Source: Blastocladiella emersonii ATCC 22665
Lineage: Eukaryota; Blastocladiomycota; Blastocladiomycetes; Blastocladiales; Blastocladiaceae
NCBI GenBank assembly: GCA_025594325.1
Contig: JANHCV010000008.1
Coordinates: 558,001-622,000 of the forward strand
Direction: 5' to 3'
DNA length: 64,000 bases
Below are positions 10,118 through 19,496 of the stretch, in pieces (position 1 is the first letter of the stretch; every line of letters begins with the position of its first letter). The translations under genes were made by a program, and so were the position numbers. The notes under the pieces were generated by a model. The model was given only the letters and a program-made list of their open reading frames with translations. It was not told where the DNA came from and did not search any database.

Positions 10118-10854
10118 TAGCTCGACCAACAGCACTTCAATGGTTAGGGCGTGACACCGCAACGCAGTGAAGGTAATCGCGCGCGAGGGTGTGACCGTAA
10201 GAATGGCCTAACGTGCCGCGTCGCAGCACGCGCCGCGGCACATGCTCTGGGCTCGCGTCCGCGTGCAGCTGTTGCACGCGCCGCGACCCCATGTGGGCCT
10301 CGCGACCTCGCGCCTTTGGTCGCCCCCACATATATGCGCTTGATCACCTGCCACGGGGTCAATGCTTCTCGCTCTGCCTCCTGCTCTGCTTCCCGCTTGG
10401 GTGGTCGGGAGAAAAGTCGGGTGATGCGCAGTATATGGGGCTAGCCACCTCAACGGTGCACCAGCGCAGGAACCTTAGCTGAGGCCTCTTCCGCCGCCCG
10501 CCTCGCGTCGGCGGCCTATAAAGGTGCGGGTGCGCCGCCCCGGTCTTGATCGTCGCTCGATCAAGCTCCGCGCGCGGCTCCTCCCTCTCGCTCAAGGCCT
10601 CCCAACCCACCACAACCCAGGGGCCTCTCGTTCGGGCCGCAGCCTCGGTGACATAGTCGCGTCGCCGATGCTCGCGCGCCCACGATCGGGTCCCTCCGCT
10701 GCGCCTCGGCCACGCGCCGATTCCGTCTGACCAACGCGTGGTCATTCAGGCCCACGTGCCGCGCACGTGGGTATCCCCGTCCCGCTGTAAGCTTCTACTT
10801 TATGTCTCGGTTATATGCTGCTGCTGAAACCTCTCTCCGCGGTGAGCGAAGAGA

Positions 10855-10895
10855 GAACGCGTCCGCGTCTCGTCTCGCGGGTGAGACATCACGTG
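10855..10895 (-). promoter_or_regulatory. E-box/MCB module, reverse orientation, wide spacing
   Basis: Read on the minus strand: CACGTGATGTCTCACCCG, then further GAGACG repeats and ACGCGT; the two core sites are about 27 bp apart. The CACGTGATGTCTC half is identical to the copies before the 7TM genes. A second CACGTG lies at 10901-10906. Confidence 0.45.
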
Positions 10896-11207
10896 AAAGG
10901 CACGTGAACTACTCTCACGCGATGCATGCCGATCCCTGCGGGCGAGCGGGGTCGGACGGCCACCGCGAGGTCACTGAATGAAGCTGATTTATCATAGTAT
11001 CTGATACACGTTGAGTTCGGAAAAGTGGAGAGAGCTCGGGCTGACTTGTCAGTGTAAATGCTCAACGAGTCTTGTCTGGCTGAGAGCCCGTCCCGACCAT
11101 TTTCATTCGCGTCACTCGTGCACCCGATGCAGGAAGCAGTGCGCGCAGTCCCGCAAGGCCAGTGTAGTTCCTTTTATAAAGTCTCCGGTCGTGGACGAGT
11201 CCCCGTC

Positions 11208-11233
11208 GGGTGAGACGCGTCGCGATATCATGT
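11208..11233 (-). promoter_or_regulatory. E-box/MCB module, reverse orientation, 8-bp spacing
   Basis: Minus-strand reading CACATGATATCGCGACGCGT followed by CTC. The E-box has one change (CACATG) and ACGCGT is 8 bp away, as in the modules at 35504, 43737 and 54429. It lies about 110 bp before the BTB gene start at 11343. Confidence 0.5.
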
Positions 11234-11342
11234 GTTTGATCAGGTGACGTCCAGCATGCATGCGCGTGCAGGTCGGCTCTTCTCGCCGCTTCGCCTCGCT
11301 CTCCTTCGCTCTCTGCCTTTAACGCACATTTTTGAGGCAGAA

Positions 11343-13145
11343 ATGGAGTAACTTGATGCAACGAATGAACCTGCGCCGTCCTACAAGGACACGCTCGCCA
11401 TCGAGTGCGCGTGCGCGGTCGACTCCCCGCCGTTCGTCCGCCACTTCCAGAAGCTGGCCGTCTCGGGCGACCGGTCCGACATCACCATCTCGCTTCACGG
11501 ACGCACTTATCCGCTTCATTCCGACGTGCTCGTGCAAAGCCCCTTCTTCGCCGCCTTGCTCAACGATGCCTGGCACGCGCCGCGTGAGGGCTTCGCACTC
11601 GGGCTCGATTTTACCTTGTCCGACGACGAAGATGACGAAGATGAGGCCGATGACGGCGAGGATGTCGAGATGAGCGAAGCGGGACGTGACGAAGAAGACG
11701 TCGTGAACCGTTCCGTGTATGCGTGGGAGTCGGTCATCGTTGCGCTTTACGGCGGGTGTGCCAAGGTCATTGCTTCCCGCATCACGCCCGTCAATTTCTT
11801 CGACTCGGTTTGCGCGGCGACTTACTTCAGTACGTCGGCTCGTTTCCTGTTCACGTTATTTCTGCTGACTTGAGACACACTCCTTGTTGTAGACGCTCCG
11901 CAACTTACCAGCGCTTGCAACAAGTACTACGCCTCCGGTCTTGCGAATATGCACTCGATTGAGGATCCTGAGCACAGCCCTTTCGTCGCGCTCGCTGCTC
12001 AGCTGATGGTCACCTGCTGGGAGACCGACCTTCCCGCAGCGACATCTTCTCTCCTCGATTCAACCATGAGCCAGCTCAAGTTCCTCGGCCCACACACGGT
12101 TTCTGAAGCAATTCTCGATCAGTGCCCCACGAGCTCGTTCGCCGCGTGGTCCTTTCGCCGACCTTTTGGGCTCCGTCAGAATTCTCGCGGTTCGGGTTTC
12201 TCGCTGGACTTGGCATTGCCGCCGCCGACACCTTGCGCGTCGTCCTGTTCACGAACATGTCCGAGACGGAACTTGCGCAAATTTTTGCTTCTCCTGTCGT
12301 TGCCGAAGATCCCGTGCTCACGATTGGCATCCGCTCAGCCGCTTTCGACGCGCTCGCACTCCGCTCCACTGTGCTCGCCGCCAAGCCCCACGAACAGCGA
12401 CTGACTACAGCTCGCTACCCGGAGCTGCCCACGGATTCAGAGCCTGTCGTGGACTGCAGCGATGTTGATCCTGGCGCCGAGGATCTTGAATCCGACGAGA
12501 CCATGAGCAACGGCGGCAGTGGAAGCGAGGAATCCGACGACGAGACGAGCGAAAACTCCGAGGATGGTGATGATGATGATGACGAGGGTCAATCCCAGCA
12601 ATCGGACCGCGTGAGTGGACTTCTCGAACTTGCACCAACGCTTGACGCGATGACGGCTGTTCGTCGTCACTCTATGCGCTTCCCATTCAACATCTCGGTC
12701 GAGCGCGGCACTTTCCCTCAATGTGTGCTCCCCCCTGTCTTCTTTGGCGGGCATCTTTGGGCGCTTCGATTTGGCACGCTGACCAAGGGCAACGGCCAGC
12801 GGGAGCCCAAGATTAACCTGTACGTACCGTCAGCTCTCAGCCACGCCGTTATGATCCCTCACGTCGTATGAATTCTCGTTTAGCAATATGCTCGCCCACG
12901 ACCCAACGTCCGTCGCTGCAGCAGGTGGACCACTCGCTGTCTACAGTGACTCGCGTGCGGCTGTCCTGCAACGAGTCCACTCTGTCGTTTTTGTGGAGCA
13001 AGCAGGCTCGGACTCGTCAACTCGCTGCGCCCTCAACGCCGAGATCTCGTGCTTGGCAAGTGCGGAAACTCCCGAATGGCGGAAGCCTTCCGCGCTTCGC
13101 CCGGGCATGACGTGGGGATCAGCCACTGTTCGTGACCTTCCATCA
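11343..13145 (+). pseudogene. BTB/POZ-domain gene, decayed
   Basis: ATG 11343 is followed by TAA at codon 3; past it the frame reads a BTB domain (about 11460-11830; SDITISLHGRTYPLHSDVL, SPFFAALL) with an acidic insertion. A 63-nt intron (11830-11892, donor GTACGT) joins exon 2 in phase. Near 12132 the reading moves to another frame (DQC|HELVRRVV), consistent with one lost C in a C-run. An acidic region and a block resembling a MATH strand pattern (GGHLWALRFG) follow. A second intron (12820-12883, GTACGT...TTTAG) leads to a last exon that is cut by the solo LTR at 13154. BTB proteins usually act as substrate adaptors for CUL3 ubiquitin ligases. The stop, the frameshift and the LTR make this copy non-functional unless the sequence contains errors. 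Confidence 0.6.
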
Positions 13146-13153
13146 GTGGACGG

Positions 13154-13369
13154 TGTTGATGCCGACAGAAGGAGGCAGGAGACAAGTAATCAGGGACGTC
13201 TATTTCCTGCCTTCGGCCTCGAACCCAAGACGGGGAGAGGGGAGAATGGATAACAAAGCAGGGCGCGCTGCAGCGGGGTGCGGCGGCGCGGGAGCGAGGG
13301 TTGCGGGCGGCTCACGCGAGATCAGATGATTGATCCCCGCGGTCACGGCCGCATGAACGACACGCAACA
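13154..13369. mobile_element. Solo LTR of the Ty3 element family, 216 bp
   Basis: Starts TGTTGATGCC, ends ACGCAACA, and is flanked by the 5-bp duplication GACGG (13149-13153 and 13370-13374). It is the same length as, and closely similar to, the two LTRs at 36700-36915 and 41808-42023. It is the footprint of a second insertion that lost its interior by LTR recombination. Confidence 0.9.
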
Positions 13370-13546
13370 GACGGTAAGTCGGTGGTGCGCGGAATGGTGG
13401 TCCTCGAGCTCCTCTGAAGTCAAGGCGGTTGATAAATTTCACAATTAAGAGGCAAGAAAGAGATAGTCACCGAGCCTGTATATAAATGTGTTGTTAGTTC
13501 GAGTACTCATTTGTGCCCAGCTGTCCCTCAGCGTTGGCAAATGCCC

Positions 13547-13590
13547 GTGTCTCGCACCACGTGATGTCTCGCGGTTTTTCGCGACGCGTG
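13547..13590 (+). promoter_or_regulatory. E-box/MCB promoter module (long spacing)
   Basis: GTGTCTCGCAC, CACGTGATGTCTCGCGG, then CGCGACGCGTG; core sites 20 bp apart. It lies about 90 bp upstream of the ATG (13681) of 7TM copy 2. Confidence 0.65.
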
Positions 13591-15024
13591 AATCCACCCG
13601 AGCGCGTGGACATCGTGCGACCACCAAGCTCAATCGCGGTGAGCTTTACACCTGCTGCAAAAACCTCCTGTAATCGCACCATGAAGCTCAAGGACATCCC
13701 GCAGACCCCTCCCTTCGGCGATTGGGCAGCAACTGCGCGCGGCTTCGACGCGGTCACCGCCGACCTTGTTCAGCGCTTGCACCTAGTGGCGTTCGCCGGA
13801 GTCCTTGCGAGTTTTCCCTTTGCATTCTATACCCTTCACCACGTCTTCATCCGCCAACGTCGCCGCTTCTTTGCCCCACGGACTTCAGAGTCAGCTTTAA
13901 TCAAACCCATGCCCAATGAATGCTTCACCGCAGCAGTATTCGCTTCTGCGCCGGCGTTTATAATCTGGCAGCTGCTGTTGTATTTTGACGTGGGTCCGCC
14001 CGCCCTTCGACACTTTTTCCAAAACTTGCGCTATACGATGGCCGAGATCGGTAGCATTTTGTACCTTGTTGGGATCCAGTCGACGATTCCGCCAGGCGCT
14101 GCGACCCTCGCTAGCGGCTTTGCCCAGGACTCGTTGCCCTTATGGAAGCGACTCGTGCTTGCTGTTCCCGTCCCCCGGCCCAAAACCATGAACATCGTCA
14201 TGCTCTACTTTCTCATCATTCATGTAATCGCCACCAGTTCCATCACAATTGGTCTGGGGCTCGCCTCAACATGGGACGAAGCTCGAATCTGGCGCGCCGC
14301 CCTGTGGACCGTCTGGATCACCTTCACTGGATTCATCTCGCTCTTCCTTGCCCTCTTCGGCATCCAGCTGCTCGTGATCATTGATGCGAACGAGAGACAT
14401 CGCATGGCTACCGTGGTTCCGTCTCGGCCAGAGAGCTTCATGCTGGTCGAGAAGGAGAGCGCGTCCGCCAGCTCTGCACCCCCAAGCCCGGCAGCCATCA
14501 AGAAGTCGGCCTTCGTGTCGAGATCACTGGGTCTCGATCCTGCGACTCCATCCCGCTTGACACGGTCAAACCAAGGCCATTCCAGCAAAAGGTCTAGCCA
14601 CAGCGACGGAACAGACGCTCCCTCCTTGCGCCGAGCGCGCTCCATCAACCTCAAGCACTTGCGCAGCGTGATCCTGGCCGTCAGCGTTCTGTGCGGCAAC
14701 TACTCAATTATCAACGTACTTACTGTCGTATCCCTTAAGGGATACAACATGGGCTGACCCACTGCCACTCGGGCTGACCAATTGCTTACCCCGAGCGGTC
14801 GGCGACAGTCACTCGGGGTAACCACGTGAGACCCCGTTGCTTACCCCGGGTGGTTAATAAAATGTCGGATTCAAATGTTGTGTTCCCTTAGGGAACACGA
14901 CACGCGGACGGAGGCCAAAGGCCGAAGCAGGTAGGCGGGAGGGTGGGTGGAAGGGAGGGGCAAGCAGTCCAGGAGTGAGTCCCTGACCTGACCCCCGAGC
15001 CCGTCCCTAACCAACCCCTTGGGC

Positions 15025-15560
15025 TGACCATTGCTTACCCCGAGCGGTTGGCGGCGGCCGGCGAGCGCAGCGAGACGAAGAGCAGCGCAGCTGCGGCTAC
15101 CCACTGACAGAGTTCCCTGGTCTGGTCCCTGAGCACGGCTGCGAGTCGATCTGCGAGTTGATCTGCGAGACAAGTCCAAGAGCAGATCCCTGAGCCTGTC
15201 CCTGACCAACCACTCAGACTGACCATTGCTTACCCCGAGCGGTCGGCGGCGGCCGGCGAGCGCAGCGAGACGAAGAGCAGCGCAGCTGCGGCTACCCACT
15301 GACAGAGTTCCCTGGTCTGGTCCCTGAGCACGGCTGCGAGTCGATCTGCGAGTTGATCTGCGAGACAAGTCCGAGAGCAGATCCCTGAGCCCGTCCCTGA
15401 CCAACCACTCAGACTGACCATTGCTTACCCCGAGCGGTCGGCGGCGGCCTGCAAGCGCAGCGAGACGAAGAGCAGCGCAGCTGCGGCTACCCACTGACAG
15501 AGTTCCCTGGTCTGGTCCCTGAGCACAGCTGCAAGTCGATCTGTGAGCAGTCCCCGAGCC
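15025..15560. repeat. 195-bp tandem repeat within the left TIR
   Basis: Units start at TGACCATTGCTTACCCCG (15025, 15220, 15415), spaced exactly 195 bp; the third is partial. The right TIR has one unit fewer. The period is a multiple of three, so a frame stays open through it on the minus strand. I take that frame as incidental. Confidence 0.85.
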
Positions 15561-15624
15561 AGTCCCCGAGCCAGTCCCTGACCACCTGCCGCAAGCAGCT
15601 GCTATGAAGCCACTCACCGTAAAG

Positions 15625-15694
15625 GTCCCAAATTCATGGCAAAAAACAGCAGAGTATATATATACACTACCCTTTTTTGCCATGAATTTGGGAC
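15625..15694. other. Candidate replication origin: inverted repeat with TA core (left TIR)
   Basis: Two perfect 22-bp arms (15625-15646 and 15673-15694; arm core CCCAAATTCATGGCAAAA) flank a 26-bp spacer whose centre is GTATATATATAC. The same structure is at 30683-30752 in the other TIR. Inverted recognition boxes around an AT core are the layout of herpesvirus oriS, bound by UL9. The element encodes a UL9-like helicase, so an origin role is a reasonable inference. A transcription terminator or cruciform is the alternative. Confidence 0.5.
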
Positions 15695-15867
15695 TTTCAA
15701 AGACAAGAGGTCAGGGTACGGGGGGAGGTCAAGGATGGGGGAGCGTCCTTAGCAGCATCAATGTATTGGGCAGGACAGGGGTCAAGGTACAAGGTCAAGG
15801 CAGGGGAGCGTCTTAGCAGGCAGCGTCTTAGCAGGCAGGAAGGCAGCGTGGCAGGTCATGGAGTGTC

Positions 15868-18800
15868 TTAGAGCTCGTTGTTGTCCTCGTTGTTGTCCTC
15901 GTCCTCGTCCATCTCCAGGACAAACGGCGCCGAATTGGCTGGGGGTCGGTTCCAGGTCTTGTACATGACAAAGTACAGAATGTCGTCTGTCCACTTCAGG
16001 TTACTGTACTTCTTGCCGCGTACTGAGACCCGGGGTTCGTCCTTGTCTGGCACAGCAAGGCACTTGTTAAAGTAGGTGCCAAGAAGCCTGTTTAGGACTG
16101 TTGCTGTGTCACACTTGTAATACCCAAGCTTCTTGAAGTACTTGTGGATGTCCGCTTCAAACTTGGCGGGGATGGTGGCCTGGATGTTGAACTCCTCGGA
16201 CGTGCAGAGGTCCACGTCGTTGTGTTCCAGGAGCTTGTGCAGGACGTGGCCCTTGTCCTTGGTGTAAAAGTGCTGGATACGCTCCATGAAGCTCTCCGCG
16301 TTGTCGTCCCAGATGATCTTCATGTTGTCCATGCTCAGACCATTGAACTTGCGGATGAAGAAGGCCTTGCGGACAGAGAGGGAGATGGTCCAGTCCGGGT
16401 CCTTGATGGTACCTTTGCAGTAGGCACGCATGAGCTCCTTGGATGGTGGCTGGACGTTTGCCCATTCAAAAGACCAGCCCAACGTCATGACATCCTTAAT
16501 CTCGGGGTGCGCCTTGTAGTAGTACTCGGGGGAGTCGTCCATGACAATGTTGGCGACCTTGCAGAAGGCGTCAAAGACCTTGAGGCAGAAGGTCACAGCG
16601 GCCATCTCGTTCTCAAGATCTGTGTTCTTGACAATAGCCCGGTGAAGTTTGCCGACCGAGTCCAAGTCAATGACCTGTAACTTGTTCATGTACGCGCCGT
16701 GGCAACCATTGCTGATCATGAACACGATCTCGTTGTCATTGGGGTAGCGCACGCGGTAGATTGCCTGGAAGAAGTCGCGGGCAGGGACCCAGGACTCGTA
16801 GCGCGCGTACACCTTGTGGAAGACGTCTGGCTTTGAAAAGTTGACCCCCACAGTGATCTTGAGGTTGGCGATGACTATACGGACCGTATCGTCGCCCCAC
16901 ACAGAGTCAGGGTCAATGAGTTCCTTGTCCTCGTGGTTGGGGCGGTCGCCGTGGTAGAGCTTGATCTGCTTGCCAATCTTCCACGTCTCCTCGGCAAAGA
17001 CCCGCTCGAGGTACTCGCCAAAGGTCTGCACCGACCACTTGGTTGACTTCTTGCATGGTCGTGGGAGGAAGAGGTAGAGCTTCTTGTTGGCCTTGAGGTC
17101 GGCAATGATGTTGCTCTCCATGATGTCTTCAGCGGACTTCTCCTTGTCCTTGTCGTCGGTGATGAGGCTCATCTTGCGCGGCTCAAACTCCTTGCCAAGC
17201 GTGTTCGTGATCACCTTGATCTTACCATGGAGTATGGTCTTGATGTTGTGCTCAACAGTAAAGGAGTGGAGGACGTCCATGGTCAGGTTCGTGACAAACG
17301 CGTCCATGAAGATACCCTTGCTGCCCTTGTGCTCGCACAGCGTCTTGAAGGCCTTGAGGTTGGCCTCGAGGTTGTTGCGAATGGTGGTTGTGTGCAACTT
17401 GGCGTCCTGGAACATCTTGAGGACTGTCTTGGACTCGTCCACCACAACAATGTTGTAGGGCTCAGTCAAGTAGTGCAGCGAGCACGGCGAGACAATGAGT
17501 CGCTTGTGATCCCCCAGTGTCTTCTTGTCCTTGATGCTGCGGTAGTTGACAAAGCCAAGCTTCTGTTCGCGGGCTCGACCCTCGGTGTTGTGGGCCAGGG
17601 TGATGCGAGGTGTGATCCAGACCACTCGCGCGTCTGGGTACTTGGCAATGTAGTTGCAAACAGCGCCCGTCTTGTTGGAGCCCATGCCCGTGGCCAGCAC
17701 GTTGAACTTGGCCAGGGTAATGTTGTCGCAGGACAGGAACTGGTTGGGGCTGGTCACGTCCACTGGTACCTCAAGCGACTGCTCAAACTTGGCCATGGCC
17801 TTGGACTTGAACGCGGCTGGGAACCGCTTGTAGAAGATGGCCTTGACAAACGTGTCCAGCACCTGGTAGTTGTTGTTGCTGGCAATCTCGTTCCATCGGC
17901 CCCAGTACTTTTGCATGCGCTGAGCCGAGTTGTCCTGCTGCGACGTCCACGCCCAGAACTGGTCAAATGTGACCCCTTTGCGCATGGCCCATGTCATGAT
18001 CCGCCAGGTCACGTTGTTGTGGAATGCGTTCTCGGGGCTGATGGGGATGTTGTGGAGGATCTCGAGTGGCGTGGCGTTGTAGTAGAAGAAGTCGGGGTCG
18101 ATCTGCACGTCCTTGAACTCGGGGATGTCAAGGTCGTAGTCAAGGCAACCCGCGTGGCGCTTGGTCCGCGCTTCCTTGGCCTTGGCAGACACAAACTCTT
18201 CAAAGGACAGGTCCGAGACCGACACGCAGTTGGGGTCAAAGTCGCACTGGATCAAGTGCTTGGACAGGCAGTCCTTGTTGCCCGAGATCCACACACCGGG
18301 CGTCTTCTTGGGCTTGGACTGGTTGATGCACTTCATGAAGCGGTGCTTGCTGTACACGCTGGAGTCAAAGCCAAGCTTGACGTGGTCAGGGTGGCTGCAG
18401 AACAGCTTCAGGAACGGCATGTCCTTGAGCGTGACCGTGTAGTTGCTGATGACAATGTGCCACGACTTTTTGAGGTCCGTCTCGTAGCCGCAGACCTGGA
18501 GGTTGGCGCCGGGGAACTGGGTCAGGATGACCTTCTTGATGACGTCCAGGGTCACGTCCTTGCGGTTGCCTGGGCAGTCAATGTCAAAGTAGACCTTGGA
18601 CAGGCGATTGGGGTGGACCATCTCCTGGATGCAGCGGTTCTTGTCGAGGAGCCTGGCCAGGTCGGCTGTCTTGACCTTGGCAAAGTAGTGTGCTGCGATG
18701 GGCTGGCCATTTTTGTCAACGCCCTTGTCAACGAGGCGCTTGATGACCGTCTCGTCGTCTTGCAGCTCAGACAAGAGCGTGCGCTGAGGGCCCATGTCGC

Positions 18801-18879
18801 TGTCGCCACCATCCTTGCCATGGAACCACTTGAGACCAAAGGCGGTGCCATATTTACCGGGAACCTGCTTGCAAGGCAT
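15868..18879 (-). CDS. Primase-helicase: AEP primase fused to UL9-like SF2 helicase (1,003 aa)
   Basis: Probable replication initiator of the PLV. I chose ATG 18879 (MPCKQVPGK); the frame runs further upstream into repeats without coding character. The N-terminal archaeo-eukaryotic primase domain shows YFDID (D99, D101), SWH (S139-H141) and GFDSSVYSKHR (D172 to R180), the three AEP catalytic motifs in the PrimPol/UL52 style. The C-terminal helicase has Walker A GMGSNKTG (398-405), VVVDES (motif II, D481-E482), ITVGVNFS (motif V, about 675-682) and QAIYRVR (motif VI, Q705-R711), resembling herpesvirus origin-binding helicases. The tail is Asp/Glu/Asn-rich. The minus-strand leader has TTTCTGTTACC before the ATG, a weak form of the element's promoter motif. 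The gene ends at the inner edge of the TIR. Confidence 0.85.
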   Translation of the reverse strand: MPCKQVPGKYGTAFGLKWFHGKDGGDSDMGPQRTLLSELQDDETVIKRLVDKGVDKNGQPIAAHYFAKVKTADLARLLDKNRCIQEMVHPNRLSKVYFDIDCPGNRKDVTLDVIKKVILTQFPGANLQVCGYETDLKKSWHIVISNYTVTLKDMPFLKLFCSHPDHVKLGFDSSVYSKHRFMKCINQSKPKKTPGVWISGNKDCLSKHLIQCDFDPNCVSVSDLSFEEFVSAKAKEARTKRHAGCLDYDLDIPEFKDVQIDPDFFYYNATPLEILHNIPISPENAFHNNVTWRIMTWAMRKGVTFDQFWAWTSQQDNSAQRMQKYWGRWNEIASNNNYQVLDTFVKAIFYKRFPAAFKSKAMAKFEQSLEVPVDVTSPNQFLSCDNITLAKFNVLATGMGSNKTGAVCNYIAKYPDARVVWITPRITLAHNTEGRAREQKLGFVNYRSIKDKKTLGDHKRLIVSPCSLHYLTEPYNIVVVDESKTVLKMFQDAKLHTTTIRNNLEANLKAFKTLCEHKGSKGIFMDAFVTNLTMDVLHSFTVEHNIKTILHGKIKVITNTLGKEFEPRKMSLITDDKDKEKSAEDIMESNIIADLKANKKLYLFLPRPCKKSTKWSVQTFGEYLERVFAEETWKIGKQIKLYHGDRPNHEDKELIDPDSVWGDDTVRIVIANLKITVGVNFSKPDVFHKVYARYESWVPARDFFQAIYRVRYPNDNEIVFMISNGCHGAYMNKLQVIDLDSVGKLHRAIVKNTDLENEMAAVTFCLKVFDAFCKVANIVMDDSPEYYYKAHPEIKDVMTLGWSFEWANVQPPSKELMRAYCKGTIKDPDWTISLSVRKAFFIRKFNGLSMDNMKIIWDDNAESFMERIQHFYTKDKGHVLHKLLEHNDVDLCTSEEFNIQATIPAKFEADIHKYFKKLGYYKCDTATVLNRLLGTYFNKCLAVPDKDEPRVSVRGKKYSNLKWTDDILYFVMYKTWNRPPANSAPFVLEMDEDEDNNEDNNEL

Positions 18880-19496
18880 GTTGTTATGATGAGGTAACAG
18901 AAATGGTGACAGGGCAGGTGCGTTTAAACGCGCAGGATTTAGCGCTAATGGCTGTGACCCGGGAGCCCTTGTTGGCATGGCCCATGACTTGCCACTGTCC
19001 TGACCCAGACCCGGCTGCCCTTGCGTGACCTGACCCTGACCCAGACACAACCTCCCCCATGAGCCCAACTTGGGAGCCAGTCGAGGCCGAGGTCACAATC
19101 CGCTCAAACCGTGACCTGGGACGCGACTGAGGGCGAAGAACCGGACCTCCACCCCCCATGACCCCGACTTGGGCGCCAGCAGAGGCCGAGGTCACAAACC
19201 CCCCATGAGCTCAACTTGGGAGCCAGTTGAGGCTGAGGTCACAATCCGCTCAAACCGTGACCTGGGACATGACTGAGGGCGAAGAACCGGACCTCCACCC
19301 CCCCCCCCCATGACCCCGACTTGGGCGCCAGCAGAGGCCGAGGTCACGAACCTCTCAAACCGTGACCTGGGCCCTCCCACGGTCCATGACTTGCCACCAC
19401 CCTGACCCTGACCCAGGCCCAGCTACCCAGAAAAAAGAACGTTGCGTTCAAACGCACTTGAGCCCATGGAGCCTTTTTGTTGACAGTCAGTAAACC
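18880..19496. promoter_or_regulatory. Divergent intergenic region with GGTCAC-N14-GTGACC repeats
   Basis: This lies between the minus-strand primase-helicase and the plus-strand gene at 19497. Three inverted sites GGTCAC...GTGACC with a constant 14-bp spacer occur at 19091-19116, 19237-19262 and 19342-19367, each within a larger repeat of about 130-145 bp that also carries CCCCGACTTGGGCGCCAGC and GACTGAGGGCGAAGAACCGG. A fourth half-site is at 19190. Regularly spaced dyads suggest binding of a dimeric or oligomeric protein, for control of the divergent genes or for replication. No gene is seen here. Confidence 0.6.
19474..19496 (+). promoter_or_regulatory. PLV promoter motif before the 375-aa gene
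   Basis: TTTTTGTTGACAGTCAGTAA followed by ACC and the ATG at 19497. This is the clearest copy of a motif shared by most genes of the element: a T-run with TGTTG, then a CAGT-like block, then TAAA just before the start codon. Confidence 0.7.

Larger units (their letters stand above)
10118..11342. other. Intergenic region, no gene recognised
   Basis: About 1.2 kb with only short, compositionally random frames. It holds two reverse-oriented E-box/MCB-type modules (10855-10895 and 11208-11233) and a TATA-like ATATATGCG near 10329. The second module fits as the promoter of the BTB gene beginning at 11343. The section 10140-10760 is CpG-rich and shows no repeat or coding similarity to the rest of the window. 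Confidence 0.5.
14724..15868. repeat. Left terminal inverted repeat of the PLV, 1,145 bp
   Basis: Nearly identical to the reverse complement of 30509-31458. It starts with the 18-bp palindrome GTATCCCTTAAGGGATAC (14728-14745), contains a related palindrome TTCCCTTAGGGAA near 14883, repeated GCTTACCCCGAGCGGT motifs, a 195-bp tandem unit present about 2.7 times (starts 15025, 15220, 15415), and the inverted repeat at 15625-15694. It ends exactly at the stop codon of the primase-helicase gene. One tandem unit more than the right copy accounts for the whole 195-bp length difference. Confidence 0.92.

Noticed and set aside
14871-15683. Open frame of 270 codons in the left TIR (205 in the right)
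   Set aside because: It exists because the 195-bp unit is a multiple of three; it has no promoter motif copy, differs in length between TIRs, and runs across the origin-like dyad.
17227-18897. Plus-strand frame of 556 codons
   Set aside because: Antisense shadow of the primase-helicase gene, which has all catalytic motifs on the minus strand.
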